A stretch of DNA of 12,273 bases from Chloroflexota bacterium (GTDB taxonomy: Bacteria; Chloroflexota; Anaerolineae; UBA4142), in NCBI GenBank assembly GCA_016199405.1, contig JACQGS010000276.1:1-12273 (forward strand). Reading direction: 5' to 3'. A program made the translations under genes and the position numbers. The notes under the pieces were generated by a model. That model was not told where the DNA came from and made no database searches. It was given only the letters and a program-made list of their open reading frames with translations. This document shows, piece by piece, positions 5,861 through 12,273 of the stretch (its first letter is position 1; the number at the start of each line of letters is the position of its first letter).

Positions 5861-6553
5861 CCGCGCGAACTGGATGTAGCATCTGCCTACGCGATGTGGG
5901 CGCGCGAATATCCGCCCTTCGCGCACAACGCATTTATGCGCGCGGAAGAACGCTCACTGCTCGAACTTTTGCCGGACGCGCGCGATTGTATCGCGCTGGA
6001 CCTCGCGTGTGGGTCGGGACGATACGCACGAATTCTTCGCGAACGCGGTGCGGCCAAAGTTTTCGGATTAGACCTATCCACCGAAATGCTGGCAAAAACG
6101 AACACCTGCCCTTGCGGGCGGTGCGAGGGTAAACGAATGGCATCCTTCGTCCAATCCAACCTGCCCCAATTACCATTCACCAATTACTCCTTTGATTTGA
6201 TCGTTTGCGGACTTGCCATCGGTCACATCGAGAAACTTGCGCCGGCATTTGGCGAAATCGCGCGCGTGCTAAAACGCGGCGGCACGTTTCTTTATTCCGA
6301 TTTTCATCCGCGACTCGCGCTCGCCGGCGCTCGCCGTGAGTTTTCCGTGAACGGCAGTCGCTTTGCGGTCAAGCATTTCACGCATCGCTATGCCGATCAC
6401 GTCGCGGCGTTACGCTCGGCGGGCTTGCAAATTACCGGCGTGCGCGAGCCAATCATCGGCACTGACATTCAAGAAAACTTTTCCGGCGATTCCAAATGGA
6501 GCGGCTTGCCGGGCGTGCTCGTGATTCGTGCGGAGAAATTGAATGTAGCCTAG
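5855..6553 (+). CDS. Small class I SAM-dependent methyltransferase
   Basis: A 232-residue protein of the UbiE/Methyltransf_11 type. The N-terminal A-Y-A-M-W-A-R-E-Y-P is the usual helix before the fold. Motif I is A47-L-D-L-A-C-G-S-G55, followed by VFGLDLSTEML (motif II), LPFTNYSFDLIVCGLAIGHIE (motif IV region, split here by no break) and RVLKRGGTFLYSDFHP. It ends with a KWSGLPGVLVIRAEK strand typical of the family. The acceptor is unknown. ATG 5855 is the only ATG that keeps the first helix; ATG 5894 would cut into it. The proposed start lies inside the arm of a palindromic repeat and has no Shine-Dalgarno site. Residues near 83-95 (TNTCPCGRCEGKR) look like another repeat-derived insert. The open frame extends upstream to 5282, but that part overlaps the radical SAM gene and is not coding. 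Confidence 0.82.
   Translation: MTPRELDVASAYAMWAREYPPFAHNAFMRAEERSLLELLPDARDCIALDLACGSGRYARILRERGAAKVFGLDLSTEMLAKTNTCPCGRCEGKRMASFVQSNLPQLPFTNYSFDLIVCGLAIGHIEKLAPAFGEIARVLKRGGTFLYSDFHPRLALAGARREFSVNGSRFAVKHFTHRYADHVAALRSAGLQITGVREPIIGTDIQENFSGDSKWSGLPGVLVIRAEKLNVA
6101..6134 (+). repeat. Possible in-frame repeat in the small methyltransferase gene
   Basis: cacctgcccttgcgggcggt and the following gcgagggtaaacg resemble a dispersed word I recall from Chloroflexota genomes. It encodes a Cys-rich stretch (TNTCPCGRCEGKR) unlike the usual short Ala/Arg-rich helix at this place in the fold. No second copy is visible in this window, so the call rests on composition and position only. Confidence 0.4.
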
Positions 6554-6577
6554 CGCCTCGTGCGCGTGAATCAAGCG

Positions 6578-7759
6578 ATGATTTTCAAAAATAGCCCCAG
6601 CGTTGTGTTCCGCAACGCGCAAATTCTCAGCCCCACCGGCATCATCGGCGATTCGCTCCGCGTCGAACACGGGCAAATTGCCGCGCTCAACGCGCCGCCG
6701 CGTCCGCAAGATTTCGTGATGGATCTGGAAGGCGCATTAATCTTGCCCGGCATCATCAACGCGCACGAACATCTCGGCGTCAACAATTTCGGGCGGCTCA
6801 AATACCGCGACGTCTATCCAAACGCGCATCAATGGAGTCTGGACATCGAAGCGCGTTTCGAATCCGACCCGGCGATCACCGCGCCGCGCGCGATTCCAGT
6901 GGCGGACCGTTTGTATATCGGCGGCATCAAGAATTTGCTTGCCGGCGCGACCACCGTTTGTCATCACGACCCATGGCATCCCGCGCTCGATTACAATTTT
7001 CCGGTGCGCGCCGCGCGTCCGTTCGGTTATTGCCATTCGCTGCAACGCGGCGGCGACATCGCGAAATCGTATCGCCAAACGCGACGCGGCGCGCCGTGGA
7101 TTATTCATCTCGCGGAAGGAACGGACGGAGCCAGCGCGCGCGAATTGGATCAACTCGACGCGTTGAAATGCTTGCGCGACAACACGATCATCGTGCACGG
7201 CGTCGGCTTGACGACACGTCAACGTAGGCAAGTTATCGAACGCGGCGCGGCAATGATTTGGTGTCCCTCATCGAATTTCTTTCTGCTCGGCAAAACCGCC
7301 GATGTGCGCGAGTTTGCCGCCGCCGGTCGCGTCGCGCTCGGCACGGATTCCCGGCTGACTGGTGACGGCGATATCTGGGACGAACTGCGCGCCGCGCGCG
7401 CAACCGCGCAACTTTCCGCGCGCGATCTATTTCGATTGATGACGACCGACGCCGCAAAAATATTGCGCTTGCCGCGCGCGGGCAGCATCGAGATTGGCGC
7501 GCCGGCGGATTTGATCGCTCTGCCGCGCGCGGACGGTGACGCGTTCGAATCGCTCGCGCGCATTCAGCGCGCGGATGTGCAACTCGTGATGATTGCCGGC
7601 AAACCCCTCTATGGCGATCCGGCTTTCGAATCGCTTTTCACGCGCATCGGCGCGCGCGTTGCGCGCGTGCGTGTGGATGGCCGCGAAAAATTGCTCGCGG
7701 CAAAAGTCGCGGCGAGATTGCGTCGCAATGCCGCGCCCGAACGAGGCGTCGAGTGTTGA
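6578..7759 (+). CDS. Amidohydrolase, cytosine deaminase/TrzN-AtzA-like
   Basis: 393 residues from ATG 6578, or 399 from GTG 6560; neither start has a clear ribosome binding site. The mononuclear amidohydrolase metal set is complete: H63-E-H65 after strand 1 (INAHEHLG), H177 in HLAEG with the following Glu as likely proton shuttle, H207 in VHGVGL, and D257 in GTDSRLTG. The small beta-sandwich that flanks the barrel is formed by the first 55 residues (FRNAQILSPTG) and the last part (GSIEIGAPADLIAL). These features fit the deaminase/chlorohydrolase branch, acting in the cytosol on an amidine- or amide-like C-N bond, probably with Zn or Fe. The substrate cannot be predicted. Its 3' end overlaps the flippase fusion gene by seven bases, which ties it to the glycan genes even though such an enzyme is not a standard part of polysaccharide synthesis. 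Confidence 0.88.
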   Translation: MIFKNSPSVVFRNAQILSPTGIIGDSLRVEHGQIAALNAPPRPQDFVMDLEGALILPGIINAHEHLGVNNFGRLKYRDVYPNAHQWSLDIEARFESDPAITAPRAIPVADRLYIGGIKNLLAGATTVCHHDPWHPALDYNFPVRAARPFGYCHSLQRGGDIAKSYRQTRRGAPWIIHLAEGTDGASARELDQLDALKCLRDNTIIVHGVGLTTRQRRQVIERGAAMIWCPSSNFFLLGKTADVREFAAAGRVALGTDSRLTGDGDIWDELRAARATAQLSARDLFRLMTTDAAKILRLPRAGSIEIGAPADLIALPRADGDAFESLARIQRADVQLVMIAGKPLYGDPAFESLFTRIGARVARVRVDGREKLLAAKVAARLRRNAAPERGVEC

Positions 7760-10674
7760 GCCGCGTTTCCAAAAACACAATCATCCTCATCGGATCCAAC
7801 GCGTCCAGCGCTGCGCTCGGTTTTCTGATCGCGATTGTGATTGCGCGCGCGTGGGGCGCGCCGGGCTTGGGCGAGTATTCGCTGGTCCTCGCCTGGACGT
7901 TTGCATTGGGAATCGCCGCCGAGTTTGGGCTGAATACGCTCGTCACGCGCGAGGTCGCCCAAACTTCCGCGCGCGCCGATGACTATTTGATCGATTCGAC
8001 CATCGCAAAAATCGCGCTCGCGCTTCCGCTCGCCGGCGCGTTGATGCTTGCCGCGCCAATCTTGGCGCGCGATGCGGACACCATTGCCGCGCTCCGCCTC
8101 GGCGCGTGGCTCATTCCATTGAACGCGTTGTATGGTTCCTTCACCGCGATTTTTCGCGGGCTCGAACGGATGACGCCGATTTTTATCTTGAACACCGCCG
8201 GGCTTGTCGCACAATTGGCGGGAACCGTCGTCATCGCCGCAAATCAGCAGGGAGTGCTTGCGATAATTGCGTGGGGCATTGCGGTCCAAGCCGCTCAACT
8301 TGCGGCGGCGTTTTTTTATCTACGACGTTGGGGATTGCTTCGCGGATGGATTCGCTTCGCTCACCACATGGTTTACACTGACCCTGAACGAAGTGAAGGG
8401 GGATGTGCTCGCAATGACATTCCGCATCCGGGTTTTTCCGCGTTCCTCCGCGTCCAAAAACTATTCCGCCCCGCCCTGCCCTTTGCGCTGGCAGGTATCT
8501 TGAGCGCGATCGAAATGCGTCTGCCGCTTTTTTTGCTCGGCGCATTTCAAGGTGAAGTGACGACCGGAATCTATTCCGCCGCCGCGCGTTTGCCGGAAGC
8601 CGCGCGCTTGATTCCGAACGCGTTTTTTGGCGCGCTCTTTCCCGCGCTTGCCGCGCTGTCCGGATACACCAGTTCTAGGAATTTGTCTGAAAAGGGTGGC
8701 AGGGCAGCACGTCCTGAGCCCTTCCTTCGTCAGGATAAACTCCGCCGAAGGATACCCGCTCCTGACGCCCAGCACGGCTGGGCTACTACCCCTTCCAAGA
8801 CAACCTCTAACATCCTCCCGCCGGCGCGTCGCCGCATTTTTGTTTATGCGCTCGCCAGCGCGCTCGTTCTGATCGCGTTGGCTCAGCCGCTCCTGGCGTT
8901 TTTTTACGGCGCGGATTTTGGAGAAGCGTACCTGCCGTTTATCTTGCTGGCGGTCGCGCTAATCCCCAATCTATTGAACGCGTTGACTTTAGTGGTGCTG
9001 TATGCGCGCGGCGAAGAACATTCAGCCAACCGAATGCAATTCGGCGCGCTCGTCGTTCAATTTCTATTTTCGCTCCCGCTCATTTATTTAGGGAGCGCGG
9101 TCGGCGCGGCGATCAGCGTGTTATTCGGCGATATGCTTTTGTTCGCGCTTCTGCGCGGGCGCGCCTCTCTCGATTTCCGCGCGCGGATTGCAAAGGCATT
9201 CAAGTATTTTCTTGGATCCCCGCGTTTCATCGCTGCCGGAATTTTTGTCGCGGCATTGGCGTTTCGCCTCGCGGCGAAATCATCATTTCAATTCGATGGT
9301 TTGTACGGGCAAGACGCATTCGCGTATCTCGATTATTCGCGCGCGCTAGGATCTGCGCTCGCGCAATTTCAAATTCCGCCTCCGTTCTTTTGGCCCCTTG
9401 GCTATCCCGCGCTGGTGGCGCTCGCGTCAATATTTGTTTCGATAGAAACCGGCGCGCAAATGGTCAGTCTTATCGCCGGTGCGCTGACGGCTTCGCTTAC
9501 GTTTCTCCTGACGCAAGAAATTCTGCGCGATCATCCGCGCGTGTTAGCCGCCGGCATCATCGCCGGCTTGATGGTTGCCAGCGCCGGGCAATTTTTGATT
9601 TCGAGTATTTCGGCGATGTCGGACGCGGCGGGACTTTTTTGGGCGCTGATGTCTGCTTACGCGTTCGCGCGTTTTGCGCGCGCCGACTCGCCGCGCTGGA
9701 TTGCGGTCGCGGGCTTGGCGTTGGGTTGCGCGATCATGACGCGGTGGACGTTTGGTTTGTTGGCGCCGGTCTGGATCGCCGCGCTCGTCGCGGAAAATAA
9801 AAATTGGCGCAAGGCGATCACGCGCATTATGAGATTTATCTTGCCGCTGATTGCCGCACTCGCGTCCCAAATCGCGCTGATGCTAATTCATGCCGCGCGA
9901 GGCACCAGTGCCTACCTTGGCGATATTCAAACCGTCAGTTGGAATTTGACAAACGCTTGGAGCAACGAAATCACCAACGGCGATGGGCACTTCATTTATG
10001 CTTTGCCGGTCGCCGCGTTTTACGCGCAAACGTTGGCGCATCCATCTTTTATTTTTCCATCCCTGACGCCTTTTATTCTGATCGGCGCTTGGGCGCTGCG
10101 GCGCGCTAGATGTTTCTTAATCCTGCTTGGCGGTTGGATTTTAGCAATTTGGTTTTTCCTCGCCGGCATTGCGTGGGAAAATCCGCGCTTTGCGCTTGCC
10201 TTTTTGCCGCCGCTCGCGATCCTCGCCGCAATCGGCGTCACGCGTTTTGTCGATCGCGTGCCGCACGCGCGGCGATGGACGTACGCGCTCGTTGGTGCGA
10301 GTCTCGCGCTCACCTTCGTCATCGGTTTTCGTGGCGCGCAAGAATTTGTCGCGGCGCAACAACTCGACCGCGCGATTGCGCGCTGGGCAATTCACAAACT
10401 GCCGCCCCATGCAACCGTCATCACGTTTGGCATCACCCAAACGCTCAAACATTTCACGGCGTTCGATGTGATCGAGCTCTACGACGAAACGCCGGAATCC
10501 GTGTGCGCGATTGCGGAAACGCGCGACGATGTTTTCGTGTTGGTCAATCCGGCTAATTTGGAAACGCAGTGGCGCGGCTTCGCGCCGCAAATTAATTTCG
10601 ACGCGCTGCGCGCGCGCGGCCGCTTTGAACCCATTGCCCAATCGGGCGCGTATACGCTCTTCGCCCGCCCATGA
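7753..10674 (+). CDS. Fusion of Wzx-like flippase and GT39-like membrane glycosyltransferase
   Basis: A 973-residue integral membrane protein. Residues 1 to about 488 read as a 12-helix polysaccharide flippase: helix 1 near 8-30, helix 6 ending near 190, helix 7 from about 237, helix 8 ending near 303, helix 9 from about 360. Two repeat-derived blocks (about 194-234 and 306-356) lie between helices 6-7 and 8-9, which are cytoplasmic loops in Wzx topology. Without them the domain would be about 400 residues, a normal size. From about 489 a second membrane domain begins, of the PMT_2/GT39 type: Asp521 in YGQDAFAYLDYSR is the expected catalytic acid after helix 1, WPLGYPALVAL is typical, and a soluble C-terminal part of about 100 residues follows. 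Such enzymes use polyprenyl-phosphate sugars. No in-frame start codon lies near the join, so it is a true single frame. The start is GTG 7753 (TTG 7756 is possible). Confidence 0.85.
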   Translation: MLSRVSKNTIILIGSNASSAALGFLIAIVIARAWGAPGLGEYSLVLAWTFALGIAAEFGLNTLVTREVAQTSARADDYLIDSTIAKIALALPLAGALMLAAPILARDADTIAALRLGAWLIPLNALYGSFTAIFRGLERMTPIFILNTAGLVAQLAGTVVIAANQQGVLAIIAWGIAVQAAQLAAAFFYLRRWGLLRGWIRFAHHMVYTDPERSEGGCARNDIPHPGFSAFLRVQKLFRPALPFALAGILSAIEMRLPLFLLGAFQGEVTTGIYSAAARLPEAARLIPNAFFGALFPALAALSGYTSSRNLSEKGGRAARPEPFLRQDKLRRRIPAPDAQHGWATTPSKTTSNILPPARRRIFVYALASALVLIALAQPLLAFFYGADFGEAYLPFILLAVALIPNLLNALTLVVLYARGEEHSANRMQFGALVVQFLFSLPLIYLGSAVGAAISVLFGDMLLFALLRGRASLDFRARIAKAFKYFLGSPRFIAAGIFVAALAFRLAAKSSFQFDGLYGQDAFAYLDYSRALGSALAQFQIPPPFFWPLGYPALVALASIFVSIETGAQMVSLIAGALTASLTFLLTQEILRDHPRVLAAGIIAGLMVASAGQFLISSISAMSDAAGLFWALMSAYAFARFARADSPRWIAVAGLALGCAIMTRWTFGLLAPVWIAALVAENKNWRKAITRIMRFILPLIAALASQIALMLIHAARGTSAYLGDIQTVSWNLTNAWSNEITNGDGHFIYALPVAAFYAQTLAHPSFIFPSLTPFILIGAWALRRARCFLILLGGWILAIWFFLAGIAWENPRFALAFLPPLAILAAIGVTRFVDRVPHARRWTYALVGASLALTFVIGFRGAQEFVAAQQLDRAIARWAIHKLPPHATVITFGITQTLKHFTAFDVIELYDETPESVCAIAETRDDVFVLVNPANLETQWRGFAPQINFDALRARGRFEPIAQSGAYTLFARP
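8331..8454 (+). repeat. Composite dispersed repeat inserted in frame in the flippase domain
   Basis: At least three repeat words are joined. A gggattgcttcg...gctcgcaatgac element (8331-8418) shares the exact 12-mer gctcgcaatgac with the palindrome at 5753-5860. Within it lies ctgaccctgaacgaagtgaa with the following ggg (8378-8400), a different known type of word. Directly after it, gtttttccgcgttcctccgc (from 8432) is related to 2530-2553. The block encodes roughly residues 194-234 (including TDPERSEGGCARND) without a stop. Confidence 0.75.
8668..8820 (+). repeat. Second composite repeat inserted in frame in the flippase domain
   Basis: The block contains two short inverted repeats: tccttcg (8723-8729) with cgaagga (8746-8752), and gcccagc (8767-8773) with gctgggc (8777-8783). 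Its first ten bases, accagttcta, recur at 11774-11783. It encodes about 50 hydrophilic, Arg/Pro-rich residues (about 306-356) between two membrane helices, with no resemblance to a flippase, and the frame stays open. Confidence 0.7.
8767..8783 (+). other. Perfect 7-bp hairpin within the second flippase insert
   Basis: gcccagc, loop acg, gctgggc. There is no T-run after it and it lies in the middle of an open frame, so it is a repeat core rather than a terminator. Confidence 0.6.
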
Positions 10675-11774
10675 AAATCGGCTTGGTCCTGCCCGGCTTT
10701 AGCGCGAACGAAAACGATTGGGGCATCCCGGCGCTTTACAATTTCGTCCGCACGCTCGCGGCGACGAACGACGTTCACGTGATTGCACTGGAGTATCCGT
10801 GCCGCCGCGGCGCGTACCGCTTTTTCAACGCAACAGTCCACGCGTTGGGTGGCGCGCATCGCGGCAAACGCGACGCGCCTCGGCTCGTCGCCGACGCGCT
10901 CACAACTTTGCGCGGCGAAAACGCGCGTAAGTCCTTTGATTTATTGCACGCGTTTTGGGTGAACAAAGCCGGTTGGATCGCGCAACTTGCCGCGCGTTTC
11001 TTACGCGTACCGTTCATCGCTAGCGTCGCCGGCGGTGAGTTGACTCGCTTGCGCGAAATAAATTACGGCGGGCAGATCAATTTCGTTGAACGATCAACTA
11101 TCGCGAGCGTCCTGCGCGGCGCGACGCGCGTGACGGTGGGCTCGCGCTATCTGCAACGGATCGCATCGCAATGGCGCGACGACGCGTTGATTGTGCCGTT
11201 AGGCGTGGATACGAGTTTCTTTGCCCTTCACCCTAACCCTCTCCCCCAAGTGGAGAGGAAATCTCGATTACTCAATGTTGGCTCATTGCTGCCGGTCAAA
11301 GCGCAAATCAAATTGCTCGACGCGCTCGCGCACATTCCAAACGCGTGCCTCGAAATTATTGGCGGCGGAACATTGCAGCCAGAATTGTACGATTCAGCCC
11401 GCGCGCGCGGGATCGCGGCGCGCGTGCATTTCGCCGGGGAAATCCCGCACGACCGGCTTGCAGAAAAATATCGCGCGGCGGACATCGTCGTGCAATCTTC
11501 GCTTCATGAAGCGCAAGGGCTCGCGATGCTCGAAGCCGCCGCGTGTGGGCGCGCGATGGCGGGGACGCCGGTGGGAATTTTGCCGGAACTGGCGGAACGC
11601 GGCGCGGCAATCGCGGCGAACGGATTCGAGGTCGGAGATTTAGTCGAGGCAATTGATGGCGCGATGGGACGGCAAGCGGAGATGGCGGCGCGCGCGCGCG
11701 AAATCGCGGCGACCGAATTTTCTTTGGACGCAGCGAACAAAAAATGGATCCGGCTGTACGAGTCAATGGTGTGA
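10671..11774 (+). CDS. GT4-family (GT-B) glycosyltransferase
   Basis: A 367-residue cytosolic retaining glycosyltransferase that would add a sugar from a nucleotide-sugar donor to a growing lipid-linked glycan. The N-terminal acceptor domain (MKIGLVLPGFS, then DLLHAFWVNKAGW and VPFIASVAGGEL) ends with VTVGSRYLQRIA and the hinge VPLGVDTSFF. The C-terminal donor domain starts at RLLNVGSLLPVKAQ, has a GGGTLQPEL segment, and carries the EX7E motif E280-A-Q-G-L-A-M-L-E288. The family is usually about 370-400 residues, so it is complete. Residues 186-197 (LHPNPLPQVERK), just after the hinge, come from a dispersed repeat. It starts on an ATGA overlap with the flippase fusion and ends on a GTGA overlap with the next gene, so all three are probably coupled. 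Confidence 0.9.
   Translation: MKIGLVLPGFSANENDWGIPALYNFVRTLAATNDVHVIALEYPCRRGAYRFFNATVHALGGAHRGKRDAPRLVADALTTLRGENARKSFDLLHAFWVNKAGWIAQLAARFLRVPFIASVAGGELTRLREINYGGQINFVERSTIASVLRGATRVTVGSRYLQRIASQWRDDALIVPLGVDTSFFALHPNPLPQVERKSRLLNVGSLLPVKAQIKLLDALAHIPNACLEIIGGGTLQPELYDSARARGIAARVHFAGEIPHDRLAEKYRAADIVVQSSLHEAQGLAMLEAAACGRAMAGTPVGILPELAERGAAIAANGFEVGDLVEAIDGAMGRQAEMAARAREIAATEFSLDAANKKWIRLYESMV
11227..11260 (+). repeat. ccctaaccctctccc-type repeat inside the GT4 gene
   Basis: ttcaccctaaccctctcccc and the following aagtggagagg form a well-known dispersed word whose translation HPNPLP recurs in many bacterial proteins (recalled). It encodes about 12 residues in the variable loop after the GVDTSFF hinge and keeps the frame. 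Confidence 0.75.
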
Positions 11775-12273
11775 CCAGTTCTACGGGGTCAAAGCGAGGA
11801 GGGGAGCAGGGGGCGAGGGTTGCCGCGCGCGTCTGCTTCAGCGTCCTCGTGATTCTGATTCCGTTTCGATATCGAACTTTACTAGCCGCGCGACTGCACG
11901 AATTTGTCTTTCGCGAACATACCGACTTCTCTTTTTTCGCGAGCGATCTCTTTTTGATTGCCACGCTTGCGTTTTGGCTAATCGGTCTTTTGCTCGCGCG
12001 CCGCGCGATCCGATTTCAACCGAGCGCGTTTTCGCTTCTAGTTTTCGCGCTCGTCGCCAGCGCCGGCATGAGTATATCGAACTCTTTCGATCCGCCGCTG
12101 TCGGCTTATCATTTCGCGCGACTGATGTTACTCGCCGCGCTCTATCTTTTCGTCGTGAATGAAATTTCAGTCGCGCGGATACAAGTTCCGCTCGTCCTTT
12201 CCATCGTTCTGCAAAGCGCGATTGCAATTCTGCAGGTCGCCGCGCAACATTCGCTTGGGCTGGGCGCGCTCGG
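11771..12273 (+). CDS. O-antigen ligase/polymerase-like membrane protein, N-terminal part
   Basis: The frame opens at GTG 11771, overlapping the TGA of the GT4 gene (GTGA), and stays open to the window edge: 167 codons, C-terminus missing. After a polar stretch of about 19 residues come helices near 20-33 (ARVCFSVLVILIPF), 56-78 (FFASDLFLIATLAFWLIG), 84-104, 113-130 and 137-158 (VPLVLSIVLQSAIAILQVAAQ). The PFRYR, H-T-D-F, ASDLFL and SFDPPLSAYHFARL elements and the IAILQVAAQHSLGLGAL end are what I expect at the front of O-antigen ligase (Wzy_C) proteins of Chloroflexota. It would polymerise or transfer lipid-linked glycan on the outer face of the membrane. The catalytic loop lies beyond the window. 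The first residues (SKRGGEQGAR) come from a purine-rich repeat; GTG 11849 is a less likely start. Confidence 0.75.
   Translation, partial: MTSSTGSKRGGEQGARVAARVCFSVLVILIPFRYRTLLAARLHEFVFREHTDFSFFASDLFLIATLAFWLIGLLLARRAIRFQPSAFSLLVFALVASAGMSISNSFDPPLSAYHFARLMLLAALYLFVVNEISVARIQVPLVLSIVLQSAIAILQVAAQHSLGLGAL
11774..11819 (+). repeat. Repeat words at the start of the O-antigen ligase-like gene
   Basis: accagttcta (11774-11783) is identical to 8668-8677 in the flippase insert. It is followed by a purine run, gcgaggaggggagcaggggg and cgaggg (11794-11819), of the type 'ggagcaggggg' found dispersed in some genomes. The stretch is read in frame as the first, polar residues of the membrane protein. 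Confidence 0.5.

Noticed and set aside
7609..8298. 229-codon minus-strand open frame across the amidohydrolase/flippase junction
   Set aside because: It spans two convincing plus-strand genes, is very Arg-rich and has no motif.
8767..8783. Hairpin as a riboswitch or regulatory RNA
   Set aside because: A 7-bp stem with a 3-base loop inside an open frame and inside a repeat block does not support a structured RNA.
7753..9216. Flippase domain as a pseudogene because of the foreign inserts
   Set aside because: The frame is intact through both inserts, all membrane helices are recognisable, and the inserts fall in loops.
11688..11700. CG-alternating run as a specific Z-DNA or regulatory site
   Set aside because: CGCG runs occur throughout the coding DNA as a result of codon choice; nothing singles this one out.

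Overview
The window reads as a piece of a high-GC bacterial chromosome, most likely from an uncultured member of the Chloroflexota (Anaerolineae-like). That placement is inference. It rests on recalled resemblance of the proteins and on a mix of short dispersed repeat 'words' that I associate with that phylum (for example the tctgcgtcctctgcgtc, cgtcattgcgagcga and HPNPLP-encoding types). No marker gene is present to prove it. Codon use is very rich in GCG and CGC, so CGCG strings occur everywhere and create many long open frames on the minus strand that are not genes.

Layout: everything real is on the plus strand and reads as one tightly packed operon. In order: the possible last codons of an upstream gene (to 67); a winged-helix/nucleotidyltransferase-like protein (89-973); a cobalamin-binding-type radical SAM protein (1014-2522); a class I methyltransferase (2571-3377); a zinc-ribbon class I methyltransferase overlapping it by ATGA (3374-4249); a second cobalamin-binding-type radical SAM protein (4267-5745); a third small methyltransferase (5855-6553); a metal-dependent amidohydrolase (6578-7759); a 973-residue fusion of a Wzx-like flippase with a GT39-like membrane glycosyltransferase (7753-10674); a GT4 glycosyltransferase (10671-11774); and the start of an O-antigen ligase/polymerase-like membrane protein that runs off the end (11771-12273). 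Several junctions overlap by 4-7 bases.

Functionally, the right half is a cell-surface polysaccharide or glycolipid module: a cytosolic glycosyltransferase, a flippase joined to a lipid-linked-sugar transferase, and a polymerase/ligase. The left half is rich in S-adenosylmethionine chemistry (two radical SAM enzymes and three methyltransferases) and could modify a sugar, a lipid carrier or a small molecule. The amidohydrolase is the least expected member. The product is unknown.

The most striking feature is that short dispersed repeats sit at four of the five gene junctions that do not overlap, and also inside several reading frames, always keeping frame. In the flippase two such blocks (about 40 and 50 residues) fall in predicted cytoplasmic loops. 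In the GT4 enzyme one falls in a variable loop between its two domains. In the radical SAM and methyltransferase genes they fall in linkers. At junctions they supply a start codon, a Shine-Dalgarno-like GGTGA, or the last or first residues of proteins. Beyond these repeats I see no tRNA, rRNA, CRISPR, IS element, clear terminator or clear promoter. The longest gap without a gene is 109 bases.
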